From assembly GCA_003152975.1 (NCBI GenBank), contig PMBP01000259.1, positions 1 to 16,833 on the forward strand: 16,833 nt of DNA, read 5' to 3'. The stretch is from Phycisphaerales bacterium. GTDB lineage: Bacteria; Planctomycetota; Phycisphaerae; Sedimentisphaerales; Anaerohalosphaeraceae. Made by a program: the position numbers and the translations under genes. Below, piece by piece: positions 1 to 8,498 of this stretch (position 1 is the stretch's first letter; each line of letters opens with the position of its first letter). The notes under the pieces were generated by a model. The model saw only the letters and a list, made by a program, of their open reading frames with translations. It was not told the origin of the DNA and did not search any database.

Positions 1-2
1 AT

Positions 3-1727
3 ATGCTGATACTGCCCAGGCTGATCGGCAAGGTGATTGACACCAGCGCCAACTCTCAGCCGGTCTGGTACACGCTGGATGGCTCTGACCCGCGCGTACA
101 GGGCGACGGGACGACTCCGGGCGCTCTTCAATACCCCGGCTCATCGATCAAGCTGACCCGGAGCGGGCCGATCAAAGCGAGAACCCTTTACACCGGAACC
201 TGGTCGGCCCTGAGCGAAGCGGTGTTTGCGGTCGGGCCGGTGAAGGAGAGTTTGCGGATTACGGAGCTGATGTACAATCCAGCCGATCCCAATACCGAGT
301 TTGTCGAGCTGAAGAACATCGGGGTAGGGGCCATCAACCTGAACCTCGTCAAGTTTACCCACGGCATCGATTTTACCTTCGGCGATCTGACACTGGCACC
401 AAACGCCTACACGCTGGTGGTCGGCAATGCGGCCGAGTTTACGGCACGCTACGGCGCCGGCCTGCCGATCGCGGGGCAATTCGTCGGCCTGCTGGAGAAC
501 CATGGCGAACGGATCCGACTGGTGGACGCCATCGGGACGGTGATCCACGATTTCGACTACAAGGACGGCTGGTTTGACATCACCGACGGGCAGGGCTTTT
601 CGCTGACGATCCTCAACGCGGCCAATCCCGACCCGCTGGCCTGGGGGCAGAAGATCGGCTGGCGGCCCAGCTCGGTGGTCGGCGGATCGCCGGGCGGCGA
701 CGACAGCGGGATCGTGCCGCCGCCGGGGGCGATCGTGATCAACGAGGTCCTGTCGCATGTTCACGACACGGCCACCGACTGGATCGAGCTGCACAACACC
801 ACGGCCGACCCGATCAACATCGGCGGCTGGTTCCTCTCCGACAGCGGCGCCGACGATCCCAACCGGATGAAATACGAGATCGCTTCAGGGACGATGATCG
901 GCGGTTACGGATACAAGGTCTTTTACCAGATCCAGCACTTCGGCAACCCGGCCGATCGGGGCTGTCATGTCCCATTCACGCTCAGCGAAGGCGGCGAGAC
1001 GGTCTATTTGCAGTCGGGCCTGGGCGGACAGTTGACGGGGTACGCGGCGCAACAGCAATACGACGCCGCGGAGCTGAATGTCGCGTCGGGCCGGTATCTC
1101 AAGAGCACGCTGGACGGCGGGGTGAACTTCGTGGCGATGGACCACAACACGCCGAACGATTTGAACTCGGGGCCGAAGGTCGGGCCGATCGTCTTCACGG
1201 AGATCATGTATAACCCCAACACGACCAACACGGGCGACGAGTACATCGAACTGAAGAACATCGGCTCATCGCCGGTGACACTGGAGGATACGGTGGATAC
1301 CGAGATCGCCCCGGGGGTTCTGCGGTCGGAAAAGATAAGCTGGCGGTTTACCGACGGGATCGAGTATGTCTTTCCGGCGAAGACCACGATCCCGGCGGGC
1401 GGACTGATGATCGTGGCCAAGGATCCGGCCAAGCTCAAGGCGTATTACGGCGCGGCGATTCCGGGGACTGTGCCGGTGCTGGGGCCGTTTGCCAACAACA
1501 CCAGTTTGAGCAACGGCGGCGAGAAGGTGCGGCTGTCGCGGCCGGGAGAGCAGGAATTCGGGAAGGCGCGGTTCTGGATCCGGGAAGAACAGGTAACCTA
1601 CGGTGACGCGGCGCCGTGGCCGATCGAGCCGGACGGAACGGGCAAGGTTCTCAAGCGAATATCGCCCGCGGCGTACGGCAACGACGCGAACAACTGGCAG
1701 GCGGCCAGCCCGACGCCTGGACAGTAG
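3..1727 (+). CDS. Secreted/surface protein with three lamin-tail domains, 5' end cut by window
   Basis: The frame is open to the left edge, so the ATG at base 3 is probably internal and the N-terminus (signal peptide, any catalytic domain) is outside the window. Visible residues 19-77 resemble the beta-sandwich found at the C-terminus of chitobiases and many surface proteins (WYTLDGSDP, then KARTLYTGTWS). Three lamin-tail-domain (LTD) copies follow, at about 83-200, 244-345 and 396-555. Each begins with an I-x-E-(L/V/I) strand and an E-x-x-E-L-x-N core: ITELMYNP...FVELKNIG, INEVLSH...WIELHNTT and FTEIMYNP...YIELKNIG. LTDs are extracellular immunoglobulin-like folds, often at the C-terminal end of CotH-kinase or nuclease-type surface proteins in Planctomycetota and Verrucomicrobiota. 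I infer an exported adhesion, scaffold or binding role. No catalytic motif is visible in this part. The stop is TAG at 1725-1727 and no gene follows on this strand. Confidence 0.85.
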   Translation: MLILPRLIGKVIDTSANSQPVWYTLDGSDPRVQGDGTTPGALQYPGSSIKLTRSGPIKARTLYTGTWSALSEAVFAVGPVKESLRITELMYNPADPNTEFVELKNIGVGAINLNLVKFTHGIDFTFGDLTLAPNAYTLVVGNAAEFTARYGAGLPIAGQFVGLLENHGERIRLVDAIGTVIHDFDYKDGWFDITDGQGFSLTILNAANPDPLAWGQKIGWRPSSVVGGSPGGDDSGIVPPPGAIVINEVLSHVHDTATDWIELHNTTADPINIGGWFLSDSGADDPNRMKYEIASGTMIGGYGYKVFYQIQHFGNPADRGCHVPFTLSEGGETVYLQSGLGGQLTGYAAQQQYDAAELNVASGRYLKSTLDGGVNFVAMDHNTPNDLNSGPKVGPIVFTEIMYNPNTTNTGDEYIELKNIGSSPVTLEDTVDTEIAPGVLRSEKISWRFTDGIEYVFPAKTTIPAGGLMIVAKDPAKLKAYYGAAIPGTVPVLGPFANNTSLSNGGEKVRLSRPGEQEFGKARFWIREEQVTYGDAAPWPIEPDGTGKVLKRISPAAYGNDANNWQAASPTPGQ

Positions 1728-1737
1728 TGGAATTGTA

Positions 1738-1762
1738 TATTGAATATTGACTATTGAATATT
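1738..1762. repeat. Two 11-bp direct repeats in an AT-rich spacer
   Basis: The sequence TATTGAATATT occurs at 1738-1748 and again at 1752-1762, separated by GAC (14-base period). It lies in an AT-rich island (about 1731-1772) within an otherwise GC-rich window, between the 3' ends of two convergent genes. The function is unknown. It could be a fragment of a dispersed intergenic repeat or simply AT-rich 3' untranslated sequence. The rest of the 1728-1873 spacer shows no gene. Confidence 0.6.
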
Positions 1763-1863
1763 ATTTAATAATGGTACTCCTGTATCGGGTGGATCAGTAC
1801 GCCCGGTAATCCAACGAATCAGCGCAGGAGGTTGATCAATAAATCGGATATGGCATAGGGTCA

Positions 1864-1885
1864 GCCGATCCTGTTATGGTTCGGC
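1864..1885 (-). terminator. Weak hairpin over the asmA-like stop codon
   Basis: GCCGATCC (1864-1871) can pair with GGTTCGGC (1878-1885) with one mismatch and a 6-base loop. It overlaps the stop codon of the minus-strand AsmA-like gene (1874-1876), the last gene of its run. There is no T-tract after it, so intrinsic termination is doubtful. It may be a 3'-end stabilising hairpin or chance. Confidence 0.2.
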
Positions 1886-4800
1886 GAGAGAAGCGGAGTT
1901 GATCGTCGGGTTATCGATGGGGCCGCGGACTTCGACTTTGACAATGGCCGAGCTGAGGGCCAGGGCAAGCGATTGGAGGAAGGAAGGATCTTTGCTGCCC
2001 CGGGCGGGGGATACGGTGAAGTCGAGCATGACCTGGCCGGACTGCAGGTCCAGCGAACCGGCGCCTTTGAGGAGGGAGCGGGGGCCGGACAAGAAGACCT
2101 CGTCGAAGACCATCCGGCGGTTTCGAATCCAGGCGTTGACGCTGATCCGGTCGAACAACTCGTCGGTCGCTTCGTTAAGCTTGGCAACCGAGAGGACCTG
2201 GCCGGCCACGGTTTGGCGGGCCAACTGCAATTCGCCGATCTCCATGTTCAGCCGGCCGGTCGAGGAGTCGGGGCGATCGAGTTTTCCGGCCAGAGTGAAC
2301 ACGCCGCTGGCCCGACCGCCGCGGGAGGCGTCCGAGGGCTGACCGCCAACGAGCCGCTGGGCGAGAATCTCGGCGGCGATCACACTGTCGAACATCAGTT
2401 CTAACCGATAGCCAAGGGCGTCGTCGCCTTTCGTGCCGAGTTCCAGATTGCCGAGGATTTTGCCGTCGTGACAATCGGTGCGGAAGTCGCGGCTGACGAA
2501 CACGCCCCGATCGGGATCGAAAGAAACCTCGGCAGACAGGCGGCCCAGGTCGCGACCGGCGACGGTAAAGGCGTCGGTACGGACGGACCCTTCGCAGCGG
2601 GTCAACCCCTGACCGATGGTGTAGTTTCCGGAAGATTGGACCGTACCGCTAAGGCCCTTGACAAAACCTGACTTTCCCAATTCACATTGGCGAAATCCCA
2701 GTGTTGCCGAGTAATCCAGGGTGTCCGGGCCGTTCGGTGGGTGGACATAGACGGCCTGCGGGACTTGAATGTCGATCTGACCGGTCACGGACAGGGCGTC
2801 GAGGATCCGCCGGGCCGGGCCCTTCAGGTCGGCCAGTGTCTTGGGCCTGATCTGGATCCGGTCGGCCTTGAGGTCGCCAACCTCGACACGGTCGGGAGTG
2901 ATCGTAATACGACCGGTCAGATTACGGATCGGATAGGGAAACGCGGGCCAGCGGATTTCGTTGCCGAGGCATTCCACTTCGACGCGGTTGGGCTGGCAAC
3001 CTGATTGGCCGGGATCGGCGGAGATTGATGCCGAGACATTGACCTTTCCGGCCGGGTGAATCTGTTCGATTACCGAAGCGGCCTGGGGCGGAAGGGCCTT
3101 GAGCCAGCGGTCATCCAGCGACAGATCGACGGCCCGGATGGTCAGACAATAGCCGGGTTGTGTGCGAGTTTCGTTCGGGGGCCAGACCAGACCGGAGACC
3201 TCCACCCACCCGGCGCCGTTGCGGCCGGTCATGCTGTGAAGGACAACGACATCGGGCGTCAGGTCGGCCTGAGCGGTGACTTCCGTCAGGGGCAGGGGAA
3301 ATTTGTCGAACACCATCGTCGCGCCGCGGATGCGGGCCGAGGCGATGTACTCGACGAGGCGACGGCCGACCTCGTTGGGAAAAATCTTGATGCGAACATC
3401 CGTAAGGGCGTCCACCTCAAAGTTATCGAAAAACTCCCTCTGTTTATCTGTTAATGCGCCCTTGAGAGTCGCGTCGATCGGGATATCCTTGGCGTCCACG
3501 GTGATCTGGTAGCGCGGGTGGTCGGTATCGATGGCGGTGATTTGGCCGCGAAGGACAATCGTTCGGCCATCATATTTCGATGTGACATCATCCAGAATAA
3601 AGCGGTCTTTTTCGATGCTGACCCGGCCGATCAATTGCCGCAGCGGGTAGGGGAAATGTTGATAGACGGCGCTGGTCCCGTTGAGGCCGACCTCCAGGCG
3701 GGTGTTCGGCGGCTGATCGCCCTCGGCCTGGTAGCGGTAGTCGATCCGGGCCGGGCCGTGCGGGGAGAAGGTGAACCACAGGGCCTTTTGCTTTTCGCTG
3801 ATGGCCTTGTAGAGGTCCTGGTCGAGTAACATGTTCTCGCTGGTGACTCGGAGCTGTCGTTTGTCCCCTTGGCTCTGGACCCGGCCGGACAGGGCCAGGT
3901 GTACGGGGCCATGCCGAGTACGAAGCGAATCGAAGATGGCGCTGTCTTGAGTGACTTCGATAGTGCCTTCCGTCTGTTCGAGACGGTAGGGAAATTTTTC
4001 GTACTGCACGGCGATATCCCGGCACCGCACGACGCCGGTTAGTTGGATTTTGCCCGGTTCCAGAAGGGGCCCTTTGCAGTCGATGTCGATGTCGCCGCGG
4101 CCGCGGGGCTGATAGTCCTCGAGAAATTGCCGAAGCGGCTCTCCCAGCCACTGGCGGATCGGTTCACTATAAACCAGAGTATCCGGATGGGCCTGCGGGT
4201 CGATCGTCCAATCCTTGAGCTGGACGCGGACGGCCAGTTGCGGGCGGCGGGGGAACTCGCCGAGGATCCCGCTGATCGCCAGGGTGCTGCCGGGACCGAC
4301 ACGGCAGGACAGCTTGCGGACTTCAAGTTTGCCCTGCGATAGCAACAGGTCGGCGTCGATGTCGTGGACGTCCCAGGAATTGTCGAAGACCGGCGAGGCG
4401 CCCATGCGGATTCGTCCAAGACAGGAAAGTTCACCGGGCCGGCCGACGCGAAGGGTGCCGCGCAGATCGCTGCCGCCGAAGCCCAGGCGGTCGTCGACGC
4501 CAAGGAAATAGGAGAACTGGTCCCGCTGCCCCGAGACCGGGCCAAAGCTGCCCGATACGCCCAGCACAACGATCGGTTCAATCCGGCCATCCCGAATCCG
4601 CCGCAGCCGCAGCGTTCCCTGGTCGGCAAACACGAAGGGTACCAGTCCCGGCAGATCGGGTCGGGATAGGTTGATCGTCTGCAGATTCCACTGGTCCTGG
4701 TCGATGTCGTATTCGACATTCATGACGAACTGCTTGAGACGAAGCGATCGCAGACACGGCCGGAACCTCAGCAAACTGGTAACGGAGAACCACCCTTCGA

Positions 4801-5092
4801 CGCGTTCGGCTTCCAGCAGGGCATTGTCGTAGAGGCGGCCTTCGAGGGGTTCGACGATCAGATGGTTCATGCGGACCATGCCGTAGGCGGTGAACTCGAC
4901 GGAGTCGATGCGGACGCGAGCGCCGGTCAGTTCGGCCAGTTGCCGTTGGGCGATGGGCAGGAGGACCCGGTCGCCGACGAAGCCGAGCAGGACCCACGCG
5001 GCAAACAAGAACACGACGAACCACACCATCCGTCGCAGGAATGGCCTACGGACATGCAATAGAACCCGCAGATGTTCCCGAAGTTCGGCCAT
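1874..5092 (-). CDS. AsmA/YhdP-like envelope protein with tandem ~117-residue repeats
   Basis: Predicted 1072-residue protein. A basic N-terminus (RRPFLRRM) precedes one hydrophobic segment at about 23-40. The remainder (about 41-1072) is a long, beta-rich exported part, the arrangement of AsmA/YhdP/TamB-type proteins that span the envelope of Gram-negative bacteria and are implicated in lipid transport. The end has AsmA-like C-terminal features: residues 1008-1026 (LKGAGSLDLQSGQVMLDFT) and 1051-1064 (VKVEVRGPIDNPTI). A repeat is visible inside. A helix-like linker at about 315, 430, 546, 666 and 756 is followed in four cases by an F-P-(Y/L)-P/R-(L/I) strand motif at 367, 480, 598 and 718. 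The gene starts 47 bases after purD on the same strand and is last in the run. The start is the ATG at 5090-5092, with AGGGA close upstream and the hydrophobic segment immediately inside. Lipid transport is inferred from the family; cargo is unknown. Confidence 0.8.
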   Translation of the reverse strand: MAELREHLRVLLHVRRPFLRRMVWFVVFLFAAWVLLGFVGDRVLLPIAQRQLAELTGARVRIDSVEFTAYGMVRMNHLIVEPLEGRLYDNALLEAERVEGWFSVTSLLRFRPCLRSLRLKQFVMNVEYDIDQDQWNLQTINLSRPDLPGLVPFVFADQGTLRLRRIRDGRIEPIVVLGVSGSFGPVSGQRDQFSYFLGVDDRLGFGGSDLRGTLRVGRPGELSCLGRIRMGASPVFDNSWDVHDIDADLLLSQGKLEVRKLSCRVGPGSTLAISGILGEFPRRPQLAVRVQLKDWTIDPQAHPDTLVYSEPIRQWLGEPLRQFLEDYQPRGRGDIDIDCKGPLLEPGKIQLTGVVRCRDIAVQYEKFPYRLEQTEGTIEVTQDSAIFDSLRTRHGPVHLALSGRVQSQGDKRQLRVTSENMLLDQDLYKAISEKQKALWFTFSPHGPARIDYRYQAEGDQPPNTRLEVGLNGTSAVYQHFPYPLRQLIGRVSIEKDRFILDDVTSKYDGRTIVLRGQITAIDTDHPRYQITVDAKDIPIDATLKGALTDKQREFFDNFEVDALTDVRIKIFPNEVGRRLVEYIASARIRGATMVFDKFPLPLTEVTAQADLTPDVVVLHSMTGRNGAGWVEVSGLVWPPNETRTQPGYCLTIRAVDLSLDDRWLKALPPQAASVIEQIHPAGKVNVSASISADPGQSGCQPNRVEVECLGNEIRWPAFPYPIRNLTGRITITPDRVEVGDLKADRIQIRPKTLADLKGPARRILDALSVTGQIDIQVPQAVYVHPPNGPDTLDYSATLGFRQCELGKSGFVKGLSGTVQSSGNYTIGQGLTRCEGSVRTDAFTVAGRDLGRLSAEVSFDPDRGVFVSRDFRTDCHDGKILGNLELGTKGDDALGYRLELMFDSVIAAEILAQRLVGGQPSDASRGGRASGVFTLAGKLDRPDSSTGRLNMEIGELQLARQTVAGQVLSVAKLNEATDELFDRISVNAWIRNRRMVFDEVFLSGPRSLLKGAGSLDLQSGQVMLDFTVSPARGSKDPSFLQSLALALSSAIVKVEVRGPIDNPTINSASLAEP

Positions 5093-5139
5093 ATCCCTAC
5101 AGCCCGTGATCGGTTATGGTGAATTCATTTATCGGCCGC

Positions 5140-6414
5140 TCAGAGATTTTGAATGGCTTTGTCGGCGATATCACGGCGGAAACAGGCCCCGTCATAACGG
5201 ATCATCCCGACAGCTTCATAAGCGTTGGCTTTGGCCTCGGCGATGGTCGTACCCAGGGCCGTAACGCCGAGCACCCGTCCGCCGCTGGTGGCGACGCGGC
5301 CGTCAATGCGGTCGGTGCCGGCGTGAAAGACCTTTACGCCCGGTAACTGGTCGGCCTGCTCGATGCCCGTGATGGGTTTGCCTTTTTCGTATTTGCCGGG
5401 ATAGCCCTGCGAGGCCATGACCACACACACCGCCGGGCGAGGGTCCCACTCCAGGGTGATCTCGTCGAGGCGGCCGTCGCAGACGGCCAGTAGGACCTCG
5501 AGCAGATCACTCTTAAGGCGCATGAGGATTGGCTGGGTCTCCGGGTCGCCAAAGCGGGCGTTGTATTCCAGAACCCGCGGGCCGCCCTGAGTCATCATCA
5601 GGCCCGCATAAAGGACGCCGCGATAGGGCGTGCCATAGCGGTTCAGGCCATCCACGGTCGGAACCAGAATTTCGCGGACGATCTGGTCCATGAGTTTGTC
5701 GGTGACGATCGGCGCGGGGCTGTAGGCACCCATGCCGCCGGTGTTGTCGCCGGTGTCATTGTCACCGATGGGTTTGTGATCCTGGGCGGACTCCATGACA
5801 TAAATATTACGGCCATCGACAAACGCCAGGATGGAGACCTCCTGGCCGAGTAGCTTGTCTTCGACGAGGATTTTGGCGCCGGCGGCGCCGAAGATCTTCT
5901 CGCAGAGGATTCTTTCAGCGGCAAGGATGCCGTCGGACGGATCATCGCAGACGAATACGCCCTTGCCCTTGGCCAGGCCGGTTGCCTTGATCACGACGGG
6001 TTCGTCGCGCGAGGCGATGTAGGCTTTGGCGTCCTCGAAGTTGTCGAACAGGCGGCTTTCGGCGGTGGGGATGGAACTGGCCCGCATGATCTGCTTGGAG
6101 AAGGCCTTGTCGGCCTCGATCTGTGCGGCGGCGCCGGAGGGTCCAAAGGCCTTGATGCCCGCGGCCTCGAAGGCATCGACAATGCCGGCGGCCAGAGGGT
6201 CTTCCGGGCCGATCACAGCCAGGTCGATCCGCTGGTCCTTGGCGAAGGCCACGAGGCGGTCGATATCATCGACGGGGATCTGGGCGTTTGTGCCGCACTG
6301 GGCGGTGCCGGGATTACCCGGAGCGATAAAGAGTTGCTTGAGCCGAGGCGACTGCGTCAGCTTCCAAGCGATGGCGTGTTCTCTTCCACCGTTTCCGATC
6401 AACAATACCTTCAT
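5140..6414 (-). CDS. purD: Phosphoribosylamine-glycine ligase (GAR synthetase)
   Basis: 424 residues, the usual length for monofunctional PurD. In purine synthesis the cytoplasmic enzyme joins glycine to 5-phosphoribosylamine with ATP, giving glycinamide ribonucleotide. Family features run in order: N-terminal MKVLLIGNGGREHAIAWKL (1-19), the ATP-grasp entry GPSGAAAQIEADKAFSK (91-107), the nucleotide loop VIKATGLAKGKGV (141-153), GQEVSILAFVDG (190-201), DNTGGMGAYSPAP (223-235), and the metal/ATP-binding segment LEYNARFGDPETQ (282-294). The C-terminal domain (about 326-424) is complete. The start ATG at 6412-6414 has GAGGA on the minus strand (6421-6425) six bases upstream. A 120-base gap separates it from rsmA and contains a plausible own promoter. 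No key residue appears missing. Confidence 0.97.
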   Translation of the reverse strand: MKVLLIGNGGREHAIAWKLTQSPRLKQLFIAPGNPGTAQCGTNAQIPVDDIDRLVAFAKDQRIDLAVIGPEDPLAAGIVDAFEAAGIKAFGPSGAAAQIEADKAFSKQIMRASSIPTAESRLFDNFEDAKAYIASRDEPVVIKATGLAKGKGVFVCDDPSDGILAAERILCEKIFGAAGAKILVEDKLLGQEVSILAFVDGRNIYVMESAQDHKPIGDNDTGDNTGGMGAYSPAPIVTDKLMDQIVREILVPTVDGLNRYGTPYRGVLYAGLMMTQGGPRVLEYNARFGDPETQPILMRLKSDLLEVLLAVCDGRLDEITLEWDPRPAVCVVMASQGYPGKYEKGKPITGIEQADQLPGVKVFHAGTDRIDGRVATSGGRVLGVTALGTTIAEAKANAYEAVGMIRYDGACFRRDIADKAIQNL

Positions 6415-6457
6415 CGATTATCCTCTGAAATTTCCGAATGGGATTCCCACGGCCCAG

Positions 6458-6486
6458 ACTGTACCAGAATGGCGGGGGCTTCTCAA
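6458..6486 (-). promoter_or_regulatory. Candidate sigma70-type promoter for purD
   Basis: Reading the minus strand, TTGAGA (6481-6486) is followed by a 17-base spacer and TACAGT (6458-6463), a fair match to -35/-10 consensus. Transcription would start near 6450, leaving a leader of about 35 bases before purD. The -35 box sits inside a perfect 6-bp hairpin (GGGCTT/AAGCCC, 6476-6490). This is pattern-based only. It would let purD and the AsmA-like gene be expressed separately from ribE-pdxA-rsmA. Confidence 0.4.
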
Positions 6487-6534
6487 GCCCATAGAGAGGA
6501 TGCGCCAAGGTTTTTCTTCCGGAGACGAGCCGGC

Positions 6535-7416
6535 TTACATCCGTTGGCGGCACAGGTTGGCCAGCCGCAGGAAGCCATCGGGATCGATCCGTTCGGCTCG
6601 CTGGCCGGGATCGATGCCGGCCTCCTGGAAGATCGCATCCCAGTCGGAGATGGCCGAGAGTCCCTCGTGGCCGAGCTTGGTGCAGCCGCGGAGGGTCTTG
6701 CGGCGATGGCCCATGAACAGGGATACGACCTGCTGAAAGACGGAGATGTCTTCGATTCGTGCGGCCTTGGCTGGATCGCGGATGAATTCGACCATGGCCG
6801 AATCGACTTGCGGCATGGGCCAGAAAACCGAGGGTGGCAGCTTACGGAGGATTCGGACGGTTCCCGTGGCGGCCATCAGGATGCTCAGCGAACCGTACAG
6901 GCCGTCGCAGGGGCCGGAGGTCATTCGCTCGGCGACTTCCCTTTGGACGGTCACGGTCATCGTTTCGGCGATGAGGGGGCCGACGATCAGATTGGCCATC
7001 ACGGCCGCCGCCACATGGTAGGGCAGGTTGGACACCAGGAGCAACCGTCCGCCGGTCTGTTGCCGGGCCTTTTCAACGGCCTCGGCGACCCGTGGACAGA
7101 TTTCATGTTTGGTGGAGAGAATGTCGGCGTTAATCAGTTCGATATTGGTACGCAGGCGGAGCTGGTAGCGGGCAACCTCAGCCAGCGCCGTATCGTACTC
7201 GACCCCAATCACGCGGCTTGTCACATCCGCAAGGCCCTCGGTCAATGAACCGGTTCCGCAGCCGACTTCCAGGACCACATCTCCGGGCCGAATCCCGGCC
7301 GAGTCGATCAGTATCCGCATGAGGTTCAGGTCGATCAGGAAGTGCTGGCCGAGTTGCTTGTTGGGACCCTGACCGGTCGCGGCCATGAGCCGTTCAATCT
7401 CGTTCTTGGTCTGCAT
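6535..7416 (-). CDS. rsmA: 16S rRNA dimethyladenosine transferase
   Basis: 293 residues. RsmA (KsgA) uses S-adenosylmethionine to dimethylate two adjacent adenines near the 3' end of 16S rRNA during small-subunit maturation. Signature segments in order: GQHFLIDLNLMRILID (23-38, RNA/cofactor entry), SAM loop VLEVGCGTGSLTE (48-60), acidic residue in GVEYD (71-75), INADIL (95-100), catalytic motif NLPYHV (130-135), VQREVAERM (157-165), FWPMPQVDSAMVEF (198-211) and MGHRRKTLR (235-243). A short charged insertion at about 102-124 separates the INADIL strand from the catalytic motif. The start overlaps the end of pdxA by 23 bases, indicating translational coupling. A GGAGG (minus strand, 7429-7433) lies 12 bases upstream, slightly far, so an internal ATG at residue 11 is an alternative. 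The pdxA-rsmA order is also known from Escherichia coli. Confidence 0.95.
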   Translation of the reverse strand: MQTKNEIERLMAATGQGPNKQLGQHFLIDLNLMRILIDSAGIRPGDVVLEVGCGTGSLTEGLADVTSRVIGVEYDTALAEVARYQLRLRTNIELINADILSTKHEICPRVAEAVEKARQQTGGRLLLVSNLPYHVAAAVMANLIVGPLIAETMTVTVQREVAERMTSGPCDGLYGSLSILMAATGTVRILRKLPPSVFWPMPQVDSAMVEFIRDPAKAARIEDISVFQQVVSLFMGHRRKTLRGCTKLGHEGLSAISDWDAIFQEAGIDPGQRAERIDPDGFLRLANLCRQRM

Positions 7417-8476
7417 CGGCTTGGGTTTCCTCCACCGGATTCAGTTTTGCGGCGCGGCGGGTGCGAACCATCTCGATGGCCACCTGCACGGCCGTACGGA
7501 AACTGCTGGGGTCGGCGATGCCTTTGCCGGCGATGTCGAAGGCCGTTCCGTGGGCCGGCGAGGTGCGGATGATCGGCAGGCCGAGCGTCACATTCACGGC
7601 CGTGTTGAACGCCAGCAGTTTGACGGGGATGAGGCCCTGATCATGGTACATCGCGACGACGCCGTCGAATTCGCCGCGGACCGCCCGCAGGAACATCGTG
7701 TCCGCCGGGATCGGTCCGGTGCATTGAATCCCGGCCTCTTTGGCCAGCAGGATCGCCGGGCCGATGATTCGCTGTTCCTCGTCGCCGAACTGGCCGTCTT
7801 CGCCAGCGTGGGGATTGAGACCGGCCACGCCGATTCGGGGCTTAGAGACGCCGAAGAACTCCTTCAGGGCGGTGTTGAGCAAATCAATCGGTTCGAAGAC
7901 GCAGCCGATGGTGAACTTGTGGCGAACATCGAATAGTCCGACATGAATCGTGGCCAGGGCCATCTTCAGCGGGCCGGCGACGAACATCATCACCTTGCGC
8001 GGCGACTTGCAAAGGTCGGCGAACAGTTCGGTATGTCCGGGCCAAGGAGCCCCGGCCAGTTTCCAACTGCTCTTATTGATCGGGGCGGTAACGACGGCGT
8101 CGATGATACCGTCCCGCGCCGCCTGTACGGCATCTATGCAAAACCGTATGGATGCCTCACCGGAGACCTTGTTGGGGGTATGGATCCAGGCGGCGACTTC
8201 GTAATCGTCATAATCGGCGACGACAACCTGGCGTGGGTAGTCGCGGCTGAGTTTTTCATGCTGGTGCCGTATCCAGTAGGGCTCCACTTCGGCCAGGTCG
8301 GCGGCATAGACCAGTTGCTCATTCATTCCGAAGAGGATGAACTTGGCCTGTCGGCGCAACAAGGGATCGGCCAGTGCCTTGACCACGATCTCCGGGCCGA
8401 TTCCCCCCGGATCGCCCATCGTGATGCCGATTACCACCTTGTCGGCGAGCACATTGTTGGAGCTCTTCTGGTTCAT
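7394..8476 (-). CDS. pdxA: 4-hydroxythreonine-4-phosphate dehydrogenase
   Basis: 360 residues; slightly longer than typical, with a polar tail after about residue 340. PdxA oxidises 4-phosphohydroxy-L-threonine with NAD(P) in the DXP-dependent route to pyridoxal 5'-phosphate, in the cytoplasm. Visible motifs: GITMGDPGGIGPEI (17-30), VVTAPINKSSW (128-138), GHTELFAD (147-154), MALATIHVGLFDV (172-184), NPHAGEDGQFGDEE (221-234), MYHDQGLIPVKLL (276-288) and RTSPAHGTAFDIAGKG (304-319). The three histidines expected to bind the metal are present as H178, H223 and H278, with the same spacing (45 and 55) as H166/H211/H266 of the E. coli enzyme. The start lies 22 bases after ribE. The upstream Shine-Dalgarno is weak (GGGA very close to the ATG), which suits coupling to ribE translation. 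A homologue acting in another catabolic pathway cannot be fully excluded, but the rsmA neighbour favours PdxA. Confidence 0.95.
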   Translation of the reverse strand: MNQKSSNNVLADKVVIGITMGDPGGIGPEIVVKALADPLLRRQAKFILFGMNEQLVYAADLAEVEPYWIRHQHEKLSRDYPRQVVVADYDDYEVAAWIHTPNKVSGEASIRFCIDAVQAARDGIIDAVVTAPINKSSWKLAGAPWPGHTELFADLCKSPRKVMMFVAGPLKMALATIHVGLFDVRHKFTIGCVFEPIDLLNTALKEFFGVSKPRIGVAGLNPHAGEDGQFGDEEQRIIGPAILLAKEAGIQCTGPIPADTMFLRAVRGEFDGVVAMYHDQGLIPVKLLAFNTAVNVTLGLPIIRTSPAHGTAFDIAGKGIADPSSFRTAVQVAIEMVRTRRAAKLNPVEETQADADQERD

Positions 8477-8498
8477 TTCCCGTTCATGGCTTTTGCGA

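Noticed and set aside
1825..1856. AGGAGG followed by ATG, a possible small gene in the 1728-1873 spacer
   Set aside because: The ATG is too far from the AGGAGG and is followed after one codon by a stop (ATG GCA TAG).
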